Position numbers and translations under genes: made by a program. A stretch of DNA of 64,000 nucleotides from Orrella sp037026685 (GTDB lineage Bacteria; Pseudomonadota; Gammaproteobacteria; Burkholderiales; Burkholderiaceae_B). The stretch spans positions 248,001 to 312,000 of the forward strand of contig NZ_JBANET010000002.1 of assembly GCF_037026685.1 (NCBI RefSeq). The letters are read 5' to 3'. Positions within the stretch are counted from its first letter, which is position 1. Each line of letters opens with the position of its first letter. The notes beneath the pieces are model-generated. The model saw only the letters and a list, made by a program, of their open reading frames with translations. It did not search any database and had not been told where the DNA came from. Positions 1 to 8,654 of the stretch are shown piece after piece.

Positions 1-1284
1 CGTCGCAAACTGCTGCTGATCGGTTCGGCCGCGTTTGCCGCAGCTTCTGTGCTTGCCGCTTTCTCGACCAGCGCCAACATGCTGATCGCGGCACGGGCGG
101 CGCTCGGTGTGGCCGGCGCCACACTGATGCCGTCCACGCTGGCGCTGATCAGCAATCTATTCACCGACCCGCGCCAGCGGGCGCTTGGCATCGGCATCTG
201 GGCAACGATGTGGGGAATCGGCTATGCGTTGGGGCCGGTGGTAGGCGGACTGCTGCTGGAGTGGTTCTGGTGGGGGGCTGCGTTCCTGATAGCCGTTCCT
301 GTGGTGATCCTGCTGCTGTTGCTCGCGCCATTGTTGTTGCCCGAATACCGCGCGCCAGAGGCCGGGCGGCTGGATTTGCCCAGCGTATTGCTGTCGCTGG
401 CTGCCATGTTGCCGTTCGTCTATGGCATCAAGCAGATCGCCAAATCCAGTCTCGGGCTTGACGTCATCGCTTCCATCCTGTTCGGCATGCTGTCCGCCTG
501 GATATTCATCAGGCGTCAGCGGCGCTTGGCCGATCCCTTGCTGGATCCGAGCCTGTTCTCCAACCGGGCATTCTCGGTTGCGCTGATCGTGCTGTTGTTC
601 GGCCTTGTTGCGGTAGGCGGCACGATGCTGTTGGTCGCCCAGTACCTGCAGTTGGTGGCGGGCCATTCTCCTGCAAGCGCGGGATTGTGGATGGGCCTGG
701 CGGCCTTGGCCATGATCATTGGCGGCACGGGTGCGCCGCTTGTGGCCCGGGTTATCCGGCCCGGGTTCGTTGTCGCGGGTTCATTGGCGTTGTCGGTGGC
801 GGGCTACCTGATGCTGACGCAGACGACGCCCGACCCGCAAGGCGTGACGTTGGCCGTTGCCGCACTGGCCTTGGCTTATCTGGGCAATGGCACTATCGCG
901 GCGTTGGGAACCGATCTGGCGGTCGGCTCTGCCCCCGCGGAAAAAGCAGGATCGGCCTCGGCAATGACCGAGATGGTGCAGGACTTGGGCATTTCCTTGG
1001 GCATCGCTTTGCTAGGGAGCATTGCCAGTGCGGTGTATCGCCGCTCGATGTCGAGCCATTTGCCCAGCGACCTGGAAGCGGGCACGCGCCAAGCCGTCAT
1101 TGACAGTTTGTGGGCGGCCTCTTCACTCGCGCCGGAGCTGCCGGTTGGCGTGATGACGCAGGCTCAGGCGGCGTTCGTGGCAGGACTACATGGCGCCGCC
1201 TTTTTCAGCGCGGCAAGTGTTGCTGTGTTGACCGTGCTATCGGCCGTGGCGTTGCGCCATGTTGGCTCGGTCACGCCAAGATAA
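1..1284 (+). CDS. MFS multidrug efflux transporter, DHA2 type (5' end cut by window)
   Basis: The reading frame is open from base 1, so the N-terminus lies outside the window. The visible 427 residues are almost entirely hydrophobic helices. The first residues, RRKLLLIG, match the end of the MFS loop 2-3 motif A (G-x-L-x-D-x-x-G-R-R-K), so only about the first two helices are missing. A motif C-like GxxxGPxxGG (GYALGPVVGGLL) follows, typical of proton-coupled drug antiporters. About 12 helices remain, which fits the 14-helix DHA2 group (SmvA/QacA/EmrB); SmvA-like proteins expel quaternary ammonium compounds and methyl viologen. The gene is followed at 43 bp by a convergent PACE efflux gene, so the pair looks like a biocide-efflux neighbourhood. 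The DNA is less GC-rich than the rest of the window. Substrate unknown. Confidence 0.88.
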   Translation, partial: RRKLLLIGSAAFAAASVLAAFSTSANMLIAARAALGVAGATLMPSTLALISNLFTDPRQRALGIGIWATMWGIGYALGPVVGGLLLEWFWWGAAFLIAVPVVILLLLLAPLLLPEYRAPEAGRLDLPSVLLSLAAMLPFVYGIKQIAKSSLGLDVIASILFGMLSAWIFIRRQRRLADPLLDPSLFSNRAFSVALIVLLFGLVAVGGTMLLVAQYLQLVAGHSPASAGLWMGLAALAMIIGGTGAPLVARVIRPGFVVAGSLALSVAGYLMLTQTTPDPQGVTLAVAALALAYLGNGTIAALGTDLAVGSAPAEKAGSASAMTEMVQDLGISLGIALLGSIASAVYRRSMSSHLPSDLEAGTRQAVIDSLWAASSLAPELPVGVMTQAQAAFVAGLHGAAFFSAASVAVLTVLSAVALRHVGSVTPR

Positions 1285-1327
1285 GGGGCGTGACCGGGCG
1301 TAACGACGTCATCTGCGCTGTTTCCCG

Positions 1328-1792
1328 CTACATCGCGGGCGTGCCCGATCCGGGCCGGATCGCACCGGCGTGGCCGGTGGGCAATTGAACAATGGCGTCG
1401 AAGATCCATGTGAACAGGAAGGTGTAGGCCAGGAAGAATAGGAGGATTGCCGCCTCCATCTTCATGGCCTCCCACAGTCCTACCCCATACCAGGACATAT
1501 AGAGCGGTATGATCAACAGACACAAGCCCGTTTCGAAGCCGAACGCGTGTGCGGCTCGGATCCGCACTGTTCGTCCTGGTGCTTTGCGGCGCCGCTCCCA
1601 AGCCTCAAAAAGCAAGTTGTACGTGTAGTTCCACGCCACTGCGATCACCGATACGGCTACCGCAACGGGAAGCGAGCCTTTTGCGTCGCCTCCGGCCAAC
1701 GACACCAGCAAAGCCGTCGACAGCGCGATCGCGAAGAGTTCGAAAGTCAGCACATAGACGATGCGCCGAGTGAGCGGTTTCAGAGAGATCAT
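1328..1792 (-). CDS. PACE-family efflux transporter (AceI-like)
   Basis: This is a 154-residue inner-membrane protein with four helices in two tandem bacterial transmembrane pair domains, the full PACE length. The family exports chlorhexidine, acriflavine and short-chain diamines using the proton gradient. Motifs seen: an R-x-x-(Y)-x-x-x-F-E version at residues 10-18 including the membrane glutamate E18, WNYTYNLLF at 54-62, and the full RxxHAxxFE at 79-87. The first motif has Tyr13 where the family usually has His. I chose the ATG at 1792 because the frame upstream of it (to 1882) encodes a polar, unrelated-looking stretch. The gene converges on the MFS gene and diverges from the DUF2254 gene. 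Base composition is lower in GC than in most of the window. Confidence 0.87.
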   Translation of the reverse strand: MISLKPLTRRIVYVLTFELFAIALSTALLVSLAGGDAKGSLPVAVAVSVIAVAWNYTYNLLFEAWERRRKAPGRTVRIRAAHAFGFETGLCLLIIPLYMSWYGVGLWEAMKMEAAILLFFLAYTFLFTWIFDAIVQLPTGHAGAIRPGSGTPAM

Positions 1793-2082
1793 TTCCTCGA
1801 CTCCACGGGCCTGCACGGCCCTTGCTTGAAGAGCCGGTCCGTCCCGGTCGTTTTTGGAAACGCTGGCGCTGGGAAACGCCATGCGTGGCTACGGTTTCTG
1901 CCAGCGCGAGGCGGATTATACGGGCTGCAATGGGGGCATCAAGCAAGGCGCGTCCGGACGAAGTCGGATGCCGGTATGATTCAGGCAGTACGTTGGCCGG
2001 CAGGGCGCCGTGGCGGCCCCGGACCTTGGTTCCGTCTCGCTGGTCCGGTGGATCGGCAAGCAGTCTCCTGAGGAGATGCAGC

Positions 2083-3438
2083 ATGGACCGGCTTCGCAAT
2101 TCCCTCTCGCTGTTGCGCAGGCAGCTGTGGACCTTGCCCATCATGTGCGCGGCAGGCGGCATTGTCCTTGCCTTCGTGTTGCTCAACTATGGACAGCGGA
2201 TCGTTCCGGCGGGCAACATCTGGTGGCTGTTCAGCGGCGATGCTGGCGCGGCGCGAGACTTGCTCGGCAGCCTGCTTTCCGGGCTGATGACGATGATTTC
2301 GCTCGTCATTTCGGTCACCTTCGTAATTCTGACGCTTGCCGCGAACCAACTGGGGCCGCGGCTCATCTCCATCTTCATGGCCGATCGGCAGATACAGGCG
2401 GTCCTGGGCCTTTTCATCGGGACGATCATTTACGTCATCCTGGTGCTCAGGACGCTGGACGATACGCTCGGCGCACAGGGCGTGCCGCATCTTGCCGTCA
2501 CGGCGGCAAGTGTCCTGACGATACTTTGCCTGCTGGCGCTTCTCTTCTACGTCCACAAGGTCGCGCGCTCGATCATTGCGGACAATGTGGTGGAAGCGGT
2601 GTGGCAGGAGTTCCGAAAGACGCTGCGCGATATTCTTGCCAGCGGGCAAGGCCGGCAAGACCGTTCGGCCGCCTTCGATGGGCCGCACTGGCAGCTGGGT
2701 GTCGGCAAGGTGGGCTACGTGCAGGTGATCGACTACGACCGGCTGGTAACGCTCGCAGCCGAGGCGGGTGTGCGGATCGTCGTGAGGGTCCGAGCGGGAC
2801 ACTACGTCCTGCAGGACGGCAGACATCTGACGGTCTATGGTGAAACGCCGCCCTCTGACGAGCTGCGCCATCGTGTGCGCGCCGCTATCACGGTCGGACC
2901 GTTGCGCACGCCGGCCCAGGATCCCGAGCATGGCATCCGTCAACTGGTGGAGATTGCGACCCGGGCGCTTTCTCCCGGTATCAATGATTTCTTTACTGCG
3001 CTGGCTGTGATCGACAGGCTGGGCGCGGCGCTCGAATGTGTCTTCCAATGCGAACTGCAGCCGTGCGTATTGCGCGACGCTAGCGCAGAGCAAAGGGTGA
3101 TCGCCGACCGCAGCGATATCGACGGCATCATGGGCGCCGCGTTCCATCCGATCAGGCAGGCCGGCGCTAACAATCCCGCGGTTTTGATACGCATGGCGGA
3201 AGTGATCGCGGATCTTTCCTGCGTGGCGCGAAAACCGGCGCACCGGCTGGCACTGGAGGATCACATCGAGCGGATTGCCGCGACCGTGGCGATTGCCGAA
3301 CTGATCGAGCCAGACCGGCGGGATGTCGAGACGGCCCTGGCGCGCGCCAGGCGGACTCTGGATACCGCCGCCTTGCCCGCCGATTCCGAGACGATCATGA
3401 ATACGCCTGCTGGACCTGCGCCTTGGCATAGCCGATGA
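2083..3438 (+). CDS. DUF2254 family membrane protein
   Basis: The 451-residue product starts at an ATG with AGGAG seven bases upstream; the frame is open further upstream but without membrane character. It begins with four predicted helices (about residues 16-36, 61-86, 106-126 and 138-158), followed by a soluble domain of about 290 residues, the arrangement of the DUF2254 family. Family hallmarks seen include the helix-2 segment SLVISVTFVILTLAANQLGPR and, later, HGIRQLVEIATRALSPGIND. Function is not established; channel- or transport-like roles have only been proposed. Its last 44 bases overlap the convergent aadA-like gene, and the last dozen residues are Pro/Ala-rich and look like read-through into that neighbour. 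Third codon positions are less GC-biased than downstream of 3440. Confidence 0.85.
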   Translation: MDRLRNSLSLLRRQLWTLPIMCAAGGIVLAFVLLNYGQRIVPAGNIWWLFSGDAGAARDLLGSLLSGLMTMISLVISVTFVILTLAANQLGPRLISIFMADRQIQAVLGLFIGTIIYVILVLRTLDDTLGAQGVPHLAVTAASVLTILCLLALLFYVHKVARSIIADNVVEAVWQEFRKTLRDILASGQGRQDRSAAFDGPHWQLGVGKVGYVQVIDYDRLVTLAAEAGVRIVVRVRAGHYVLQDGRHLTVYGETPPSDELRHRVRAAITVGPLRTPAQDPEHGIRQLVEIATRALSPGINDFFTALAVIDRLGAALECVFQCELQPCVLRDASAEQRVIADRSDIDGIMGAAFHPIRQAGANNPAVLIRMAEVIADLSCVARKPAHRLALEDHIERIAATVAIAELIEPDRRDVETALARARRTLDTAALPADSETIMNTPAGPAPWHSR

Positions 3439-4180
3439 AGGCCGCGACTTGCGGCAATCGATCGCCCAGGTCGTCGGGCGCCTGCCCCAGGTATGCCGCC
3501 CTGGCGGCCCGAAGCACGGGCCGATGCGGCGGCGGCAGCCGGCGCAGCACCCACGCCGCGGCGGCATCCTTGGACGCGATCCGGCCCGTGGACAAGCTGT
3601 ACCAAATGCGCGCCAGCGTCAGGACGATGTTTCGCTCATCGCCCAGCCAGTCCGCCTCTTCGTTCCACAGATCCACCGTTTCGGCCAGCGCCCGGACCAG
3701 CCCGGCGGGCGGAACCGGATCAAAAAGCGCCGCGGCCGGCGCGCCGTGCAGGCAGACGCTGTGCTGCCTGGCCTGGGTAAGCAATATCGCCAGGTCGGCA
3801 TCGGGCATCGCCGGCTCGACGCGTCCCTGCGACAGCTCCTCGCGCAGCCATTCGCCGAACTGCAGTTCGCGCATGGGCGCATAACGCCAGGGAACCACCT
3901 CGTCCTTGACGACGACCGTGACTTCCAGCGGACGCAGCGCCGGGGTCGGCGGCCAGGCCGAGACGGCGAGCAGGCTTTTCATCAGCCCGAGCCGCTGGCT
4001 CCCGCTCAAGGGGGCCTGCACCGTGGCCAGCAGGTCGATGTCGCTATGGGGCCGCAACCCCGCATCGACCGCCGAGCCGAACAAGTGCAGCGCAAGCAGC
4101 GACGTCCCCAGCTGCTCATGCAGCACGGCCTGGGCGGCCGATAACTGGTGCGAGATTTCCGCGGGCGGCGATGGTGTCAT
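3395..4180 (-). CDS. AadA-type aminoglycoside nucleotidyltransferase, chromosomal
   Basis: The 261 residues match the usual AadA length (about 260). ANT(3'')-type enzymes adenylylate streptomycin and spectinomycin. The nucleotidyltransferase motif G-S-x(10)-D-x-D lies at residues 35-49 (GSAVDAGLRPHSDIDLL, with D47 and D49 as metal ligands). A candidate catalytic base E86 sits in RPLEVTVVV, matching the E87 region of AadA. The C-terminal helical DUF4111 region follows (LWNEEADWLGDERNIVLTLARI). The ATG overlaps the LysR stop as ATGA, so the two are probably translated together. I see no attC site, integrase or cassette context, and codon use is native GC-rich, so this looks like an intrinsic gene, not an integron cassette. 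Whether it confers resistance cannot be read from sequence. Confidence 0.85.
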   Translation of the reverse strand: MTPSPPAEISHQLSAAQAVLHEQLGTSLLALHLFGSAVDAGLRPHSDIDLLATVQAPLSGSQRLGLMKSLLAVSAWPPTPALRPLEVTVVVKDEVVPWRYAPMRELQFGEWLREELSQGRVEPAMPDADLAILLTQARQHSVCLHGAPAAALFDPVPPAGLVRALAETVDLWNEEADWLGDERNIVLTLARIWYSLSTGRIASKDAAAAWVLRRLPPPHRPVLRAARAAYLGQAPDDLGDRLPQVAAFIGYAKAQVQQAYS

Positions 4181-5076
4181 GGTTGTTGATTGAGCACGGC
4201 ATTGGCGCGCAGGCGCGCGACCGCCAGGTCGACGAAGGCGCGGACCTTGGCGGGCGCGCGGCGGCCCTCCGGATAGAGCACGTGGATGGGCAGCGGCGGC
4301 TCTTCATGGTCTTGCAGCGCGATCTGCAGTTCGCCTTCGAGCAGCGCCGGGCCGATCTGGTAGTGCAGCACCCTGGTCAATCCCCAGCCGGCGCGCGCGG
4401 CCGCGATCACCGCTTCGTTGGTATTGCATCGGAGGGTGGGCTGCACGGCCACCCGCTGGTTGCGGGCAAAGCGCCATTCGGACGCGGCCCAGGCGCCGGT
4501 GGGCGCGGCGATGCGGTGGTCCTTGAGGTCGGCCGGCGTGGCCGGGACGCCGTGATGCGCGAAATACCCCGGCGAGCCGCACACCACGTGGCGGACCGCG
4601 CCGACCTGGATGGCCGTAAAGCCCGAATCGGGCAGGTGGCCGATGCGCACGGCAACGTCGATGCCTTCCTCGACGATGTTGACCGGCCGGTCGATGAAGA
4701 AGGTGCTGGCGCGCATGGCCGGGAAGGCGTCCAGGTATTCGGTGACGATGGGCAGCACGTACATCTGCCCGAACAGCGTGGAGGCCGTCACGGACAGCAG
4801 GCCCGACGGCGTGGCATACGAGCCGGCGGCGGCGGCCTCGGCGTCGGCGATTTCCGCCAGGATCCTGCGGCAGTCGTCGAAATAGCGCGCGCCCGCCTCG
4901 GTCATCCTGACCGAGCGGGTGGTGCGCACGAACAGGCGCGCGCCGATCTGCCGTTCCAGGGCGGCCACCGCCCGGGTGACGGCCGGCGCGCTCATGTGCA
5001 GCTGGCGCGCGGCCTTGGCAAAGCTCTGCGTTTCGCCGACCCTTACAAAAATCCGCATTGCCTGCCAACGATCCAT
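4177..5076 (-). CDS. LysR-family transcriptional regulator
   Basis: A 299-residue LTTR. Residues 1-60 form the winged helix-turn-helix (FAKAARQLHMSAPAVTRAVAALE followed by LFVRTTRSVRMTEAG), and residues 90-295 the substrate-binding effector domain (PVNIVEEGIDVAVRIG is a typical LTTR segment). I chose the ATG at 5076 because it places the HTH at the standard distance from the N-terminus; the frame is open far upstream but without homology. It lies 53 bp downstream of the PNPOx fusion gene on the same strand, and its stop overlaps the aadA-like start, so it is likely part of a longer minus-strand transcript. LTTRs usually act on a divergent gene; here the layout is co-directional. Confidence 0.93.
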   Translation of the reverse strand: MDRWQAMRIFVRVGETQSFAKAARQLHMSAPAVTRAVAALERQIGARLFVRTTRSVRMTEAGARYFDDCRRILAEIADAEAAAAGSYATPSGLLSVTASTLFGQMYVLPIVTEYLDAFPAMRASTFFIDRPVNIVEEGIDVAVRIGHLPDSGFTAIQVGAVRHVVCGSPGYFAHHGVPATPADLKDHRIAAPTGAWAASEWRFARNQRVAVQPTLRCNTNEAVIAAARAGWGLTRVLHYQIGPALLEGELQIALQDHEEPPLPIHVLYPEGRRAPAKVRAFVDLAVARLRANAVLNQQP

Positions 5077-5129
5077 GGATTCCCCGCTTCCGGCACCGCC
5101 AAGGCCTCTACTATATTTCGCGGCAAGCG

Positions 5130-7196
5130 CTATAGCGCCAGCCGGATGCGGGCCGCGCTGTCGCCGGCCGGCCCCAGGGCCGGAACCGCGCAGCACAGCA
5201 GCACCTGGCCTTGCGGCGGCATGGCGGCCGGCGCCTTGGCGTAGGCGACGGCGCCTTCGAGCAGGCCGGTGCTGCACGTGCCGCAGGTGCCCGCGCGGCA
5301 GCCGAACCCGGGGGCCAGTCCGCTTTGTTCCGCGAGCGCCAGCAGCGTGCCGGCTTGCGGCGTCCATTGCGCCTGCCGGCCCGCCTGGGCGAAGACGACC
5401 TGCACCGGCCCGGTGGCGGCTGCCGGCGGGGCGGGCGCGGCGGGGGCGGTGTCAGGCCTGCGTTGCAGGGACGAGGGGCCGAAGGCTTCGGCATGGATCC
5501 TGGCGTCGGTGACGCCGTAGTCGCGCAAGCCGTCGTAGATCGACTGCGTGAAGGGGGCCGGGCCGCACAGGTAGAAGTCGTAGTCGCCAAAGGGCAGGAA
5601 GCGGCCCAGCAAGGCCATGTCGATGCGGTCCGCCGCGTCGTAGTCGATGCCTGCGCGGGCATCGCGGACATCGCCGAGCACCCGGATGCGCTTGAGCGCG
5701 CCGCCGGCAGCGGCCACCAGGCCGTCCAGCTCCTGGTCGAAGGCCCGTTCCTGCCTGGTGCGCGCCGCATGAAAAAGCATGGCCGGGCGCATGCGCTGGG
5801 TGCGCAGCCCTTCGTGGACCAGGTGGCGCAGCATGGACAGCAGCGGCGTGATCCCGACCCCGCCGGCCAGCAGCACGGCCGTGCGCCTTGTTCCGGCGTC
5901 GATGACGAAGCGGCCGGCGGGCGCGCGCGCCAGTATCGCGTCATTGACGCGCAGCCCGTGCAGGTATTGCGACACCCGCCCGTCGCGCTTGACGCTGATG
6001 CGATAGCTGCCGTCCGAAGGCGCGCTCGATAGCGTGTAGGTCCGCACCAGGGGCCGGTCCGAGCCGGGGAGGGTGACGCGGATGGGCAGGTGCTGGCCGG
6101 CCTGGTAGGGTGCGAGCCCCGCGCCGTCGTCGGGCCGCAGATGCAGCGAGCGGATCGAGGCGCTTTCCTGGACGATACGCTCGACCTTGAACCTGCGCCA
6201 GTGCGAGGCGAGCCGGGCCGATTGCAGCCGCTCGGCGGCCTGCCGCCAGTCGCCCGTCATCAGCGCATGGGGCGATTGGCCGTCTGGCCGCGCGCGCCAG
6301 CGCAGCGCAAGGGCGCCGCGCCTGCGCACGGCCCGGTGCGTGCGGAAGGTCCACAGGCGCTCGGCGCCCTCGAACGCGGCGATTTCCGGCGATTCCAGGA
6401 CGAGTTCGGCCTGGCCCGTCAGCTGCAGCATGTCGCCCGTGTCGAAGTCGACAAAGAGCAGGCCGGCCTTGCCGTTGAGCAGGATGTTGCCCAGCGTCGC
6501 GAAGAACAGGTTGCCGTTGAAGTCGGGGATGGTCAGCGTGCCGTCTTCGGCCACGCGCACGAAGCCCGGCTTGCCGCCGCGATACGAGACGTCCACCTGG
6601 CGGCGCTGCGGGCGGTCGGCATAGGAGGCGACAAAAAAGGCGTCCGCTTGCCCTATCATGGCCCGGGCCGCGGCATCGAGCGCGGGCATGTCTTCGGGCG
6701 CGCTTGCGCCGGCCTGTCCGGGCTCGCGCGCGAAAGCGGCGTCGCGCAGACGGATGTAGCGCGGGCAGTTGCCGAAGCTCTGGTCGACCTGCACGCCGAA
6801 GCCCTGCGGCCGGGCCAGCAGCGTGCCGTTCATGCGGTTGCGCCGGCGCGTGTGCATTTCGATGCCCAGCAGGCCGACGGCCGAGCCTGCGGCCATGCCT
6901 GCGCGCGCGGGGTCGGCGGGGGCAGGCCATGCAGCGATGTCGAGCATGGTGGGCGCAGGGGAGGAGATGAAACCCGGCCGGCCTTCGATGAAGGTGGCCC
7001 AGGCCTTGCCTTGCGCGTCCACGGCGCCCAGCACGATGAAGGGCAGCTGCGCGTAGAAGCCGCGATGCTGCTCGGGCATGTGGTCGCGCACGACCCGCTG
7101 GCCCACCGGCTCCATGCGCTGGGCAACACCCAGTCTTTCCTGGAGGATCTTTTCGCCTTCGTGCCAGGTCGGCAGCCTGGCCTGTCTTGCGTCCAT
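5130..7196 (-). CDS. PNPOx-like / FNR-like / 2Fe-2S ferredoxin fusion oxidoreductase
   Basis: A 688-residue soluble protein with three modules. Residues about 30-300 resemble the pyridoxamine 5'-phosphate oxidase-like FMN split barrel (for example GFYAQLPFIVLGAVDAQGKAW and FGNCPRYIRLRD). Residues about 335-560 are a ferredoxin reductase-type FAD/NAD(P)H module, with the flavin motif RTYTLSS near 385 and the nucleotide motif GGVGITPLLSML near 445. Residues about 605-688 are a plant-type 2Fe-2S ferredoxin with CRAGTCGTC and a distal cysteine near 667. The order suggests electrons passing from NAD(P)H to FAD to 2Fe-2S to the N-terminal flavin site, though direction and substrate are inference. 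The start has GAAGGAAAG just upstream. It lies 51 bp after the GST gene, suggesting a redox or detoxification operon. Confidence 0.85.
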   Translation of the reverse strand: MDARQARLPTWHEGEKILQERLGVAQRMEPVGQRVVRDHMPEQHRGFYAQLPFIVLGAVDAQGKAWATFIEGRPGFISSPAPTMLDIAAWPAPADPARAGMAAGSAVGLLGIEMHTRRRNRMNGTLLARPQGFGVQVDQSFGNCPRYIRLRDAAFAREPGQAGASAPEDMPALDAAARAMIGQADAFFVASYADRPQRRQVDVSYRGGKPGFVRVAEDGTLTIPDFNGNLFFATLGNILLNGKAGLLFVDFDTGDMLQLTGQAELVLESPEIAAFEGAERLWTFRTHRAVRRRGALALRWRARPDGQSPHALMTGDWRQAAERLQSARLASHWRRFKVERIVQESASIRSLHLRPDDGAGLAPYQAGQHLPIRVTLPGSDRPLVRTYTLSSAPSDGSYRISVKRDGRVSQYLHGLRVNDAILARAPAGRFVIDAGTRRTAVLLAGGVGITPLLSMLRHLVHEGLRTQRMRPAMLFHAARTRQERAFDQELDGLVAAAGGALKRIRVLGDVRDARAGIDYDAADRIDMALLGRFLPFGDYDFYLCGPAPFTQSIYDGLRDYGVTDARIHAEAFGPSSLQRRPDTAPAAPAPPAAATGPVQVVFAQAGRQAQWTPQAGTLLALAEQSGLAPGFGCRAGTCGTCSTGLLEGAVAYAKAPAAMPPQGQVLLCCAVPALGPAGDSAARIRLAL

Positions 7197-7247
7197 GGTC
7201 TTTCCTTCGCGCAGGCGCGCGCCCTCAAGAGGCGAGCGGCCCGGGAT

Positions 7248-7862
7248 TCATGCCCGCGTCAGGCCTGCCGGCGTCTGCGCGAAGGCAACGAAGCCCGGCA
7301 GCGCCTCGATCCGGCGCAGGAAGGCCTGGACCGCGGGATAGGGCGCAAGGTCGACATTGCCTTCGGGCGCCCGGGCGACATAGCTGTAGATCGCGATATC
7401 GGCGATGGTCGGGCCCGCGCCGGCCAGCCAGTCCTGGCTGCCCAGCCGCTGCTCGAGCCGGGCTAGCAGGACATGCGAGCGTTCGATCACTTCCTGGGGA
7501 TCGAACCTGGCGCCGAACACGGTGACCAGCCTTGCCGCGCAAGGTCCGTAGGCCAGCTCGCCGGCCGCCACCGAGAGCCAGCGTTGCACCGCCGCGGCGC
7601 CGGCCGGATCTTCCGGCAGCCAGCTGCCGTCGGCGGCCTTCTTGGCCAGGTAGACAAGGATGGCGTTCGCGTCCGCGACGACGGTGCCGCCGTCCTCCAG
7701 GACGGGCACCTGCCCGAAGGGGTTGAGCGCCAGGAATTCGGGGCGCTTGTGGGCGCCCGCGGCGAGGTCGACCTCGACCAGTTCGTGCGGCAGGCCCAGC
7801 AGCGACAGGAAGAGGCGGGCACGGTGGGCATGGCCCGACAGTGGATGGTGATAGAGCTTCAT
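7248..7862 (-). CDS. Glutathione S-transferase family protein
   Basis: A 204-residue cytosolic protein of normal GST length. The N-terminal thioredoxin-like domain (residues 1-80) starts MKLYHHPLSGHAHRARLFLS and contains the cis-proline region FGQVPVLEDGG and the glutathione-contacting VADANAILVYLAKK. The C-terminal helical domain carries the N-capping segment GAGPTIADIAIYSY. The ATG at 7862 was chosen because the beta1 strand begins there; the frame upstream lacks homology. It precedes the PNPOx fusion gene by 51 bp and follows the TetR gene after 162 bp, so it may share its transcript. Substrate unknown. Confidence 0.92.
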   Translation of the reverse strand: MKLYHHPLSGHAHRARLFLSLLGLPHELVEVDLAAGAHKRPEFLALNPFGQVPVLEDGGTVVADANAILVYLAKKAADGSWLPEDPAGAAAVQRWLSVAAGELAYGPCAARLVTVFGARFDPQEVIERSHVLLARLEQRLGSQDWLAGAGPTIADIAIYSYVARAPEGNVDLAPYPAVQAFLRRIEALPGFVAFAQTPAGLTRA

Positions 7863-8024
7863 CGTTCTGTTCCTCGGTGTGCGGCCGGGGCTATTCCCGA
7901 TCCGTGCCGCCAGTTTGAGGCGCAAGGCTTGCGAGGAGAATCGGTGCGCTGGGCATTTCATCATTGCGGCAGGTGGAATAATCGTGCCGCGCCTGCCTGG
8001 CTGCCGCGTCCGGGCGCAGGCGGC

Positions 8025-8639
8025 TTATCGGGCGCCTGCGGACTTGCTGCGCCTGACCATGGCCAGGATGGTGTGCCGCAGTTCGTGGCGCGCCTGCGCT
8101 TCGGTGATGTTGCCGGCGGCGGCGGCCTCCGACAGCGCATCGGCCGCGCCCAGCATTGCCCACAGGCTGGCCGGGGACAGGCCTTGGGGCCCGGCATACG
8201 GCGCCAGGATGGCCGCGCATTTTTCGATGTAGGCCTGCTGGTATTGCCGTTTCACCGCCGACAGTTCGGGCGAGCCGCTAAGCGCGGCCAGCACGTCCTG
8301 GATTTCGCGTCCTTGCGTCAGCACGCAGTCGACATAGCTCGATGCGATGACACGCGCCTTTTCGGACAAGGTCGGCCTGGCCGCCTCGATGGCGGCGTCC
8401 ATGAGCGCGGTCTGCCGCGCGTCGTAGTCCTGGTAGAGCGCGGCCAGCAGGCCGTTGCGCGAGCCGAAATGGTCGTACACCACCGGCTTGGTCACGCCCG
8501 CCGCCTCGGCCAGCCGCCCCAGCGTCAGCGCGTCCGTACCCGCCTGGCCGATCAGCGCCCATGACACATCCAGGAGCTGGCGCGTGCGCGCTTCGCGCGG
8601 CAGGCGGTGGCGTGTCGGGGGGTGGGCAGGCGAGGCCAT
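8025..8639 (-). CDS. TetR-family transcriptional regulator
   Basis: A 204-residue repressor-type protein. The N-terminal HTH (about residues 17-63) contains LTLGRLAEAAGVTKPVVYDHFGSR, the characteristic TetR recognition segment. The C-terminal ligand domain is poorly conserved but all-helical. It starts 15 bp after the stop of the quinone-reductase-like gene, so the two are co-transcribed. The 31-bp palindrome at 9281-9311, upstream of that gene, is the natural candidate for its operator, which would make the pair autoregulated. Ligand unknown. Confidence 0.92.
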   Translation of the reverse strand: MASPAHPPTRHRLPREARTRQLLDVSWALIGQAGTDALTLGRLAEAAGVTKPVVYDHFGSRNGLLAALYQDYDARQTALMDAAIEAARPTLSEKARVIASSYVDCVLTQGREIQDVLAALSGSPELSAVKRQYQQAYIEKCAAILAPYAGPQGLSPASLWAMLGAADALSEAAAAGNITEAQARHELRHTILAMVRRSKSAGAR

Positions 8640-8654
8640 GGCAGGGTCGTCGGT

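Noticed and set aside
3395..4180. AadA-like gene as an integron cassette or mobile resistance gene
   Set aside because: No attC-like site, integrase or insertion sequence nearby, and native GC-rich codon use.
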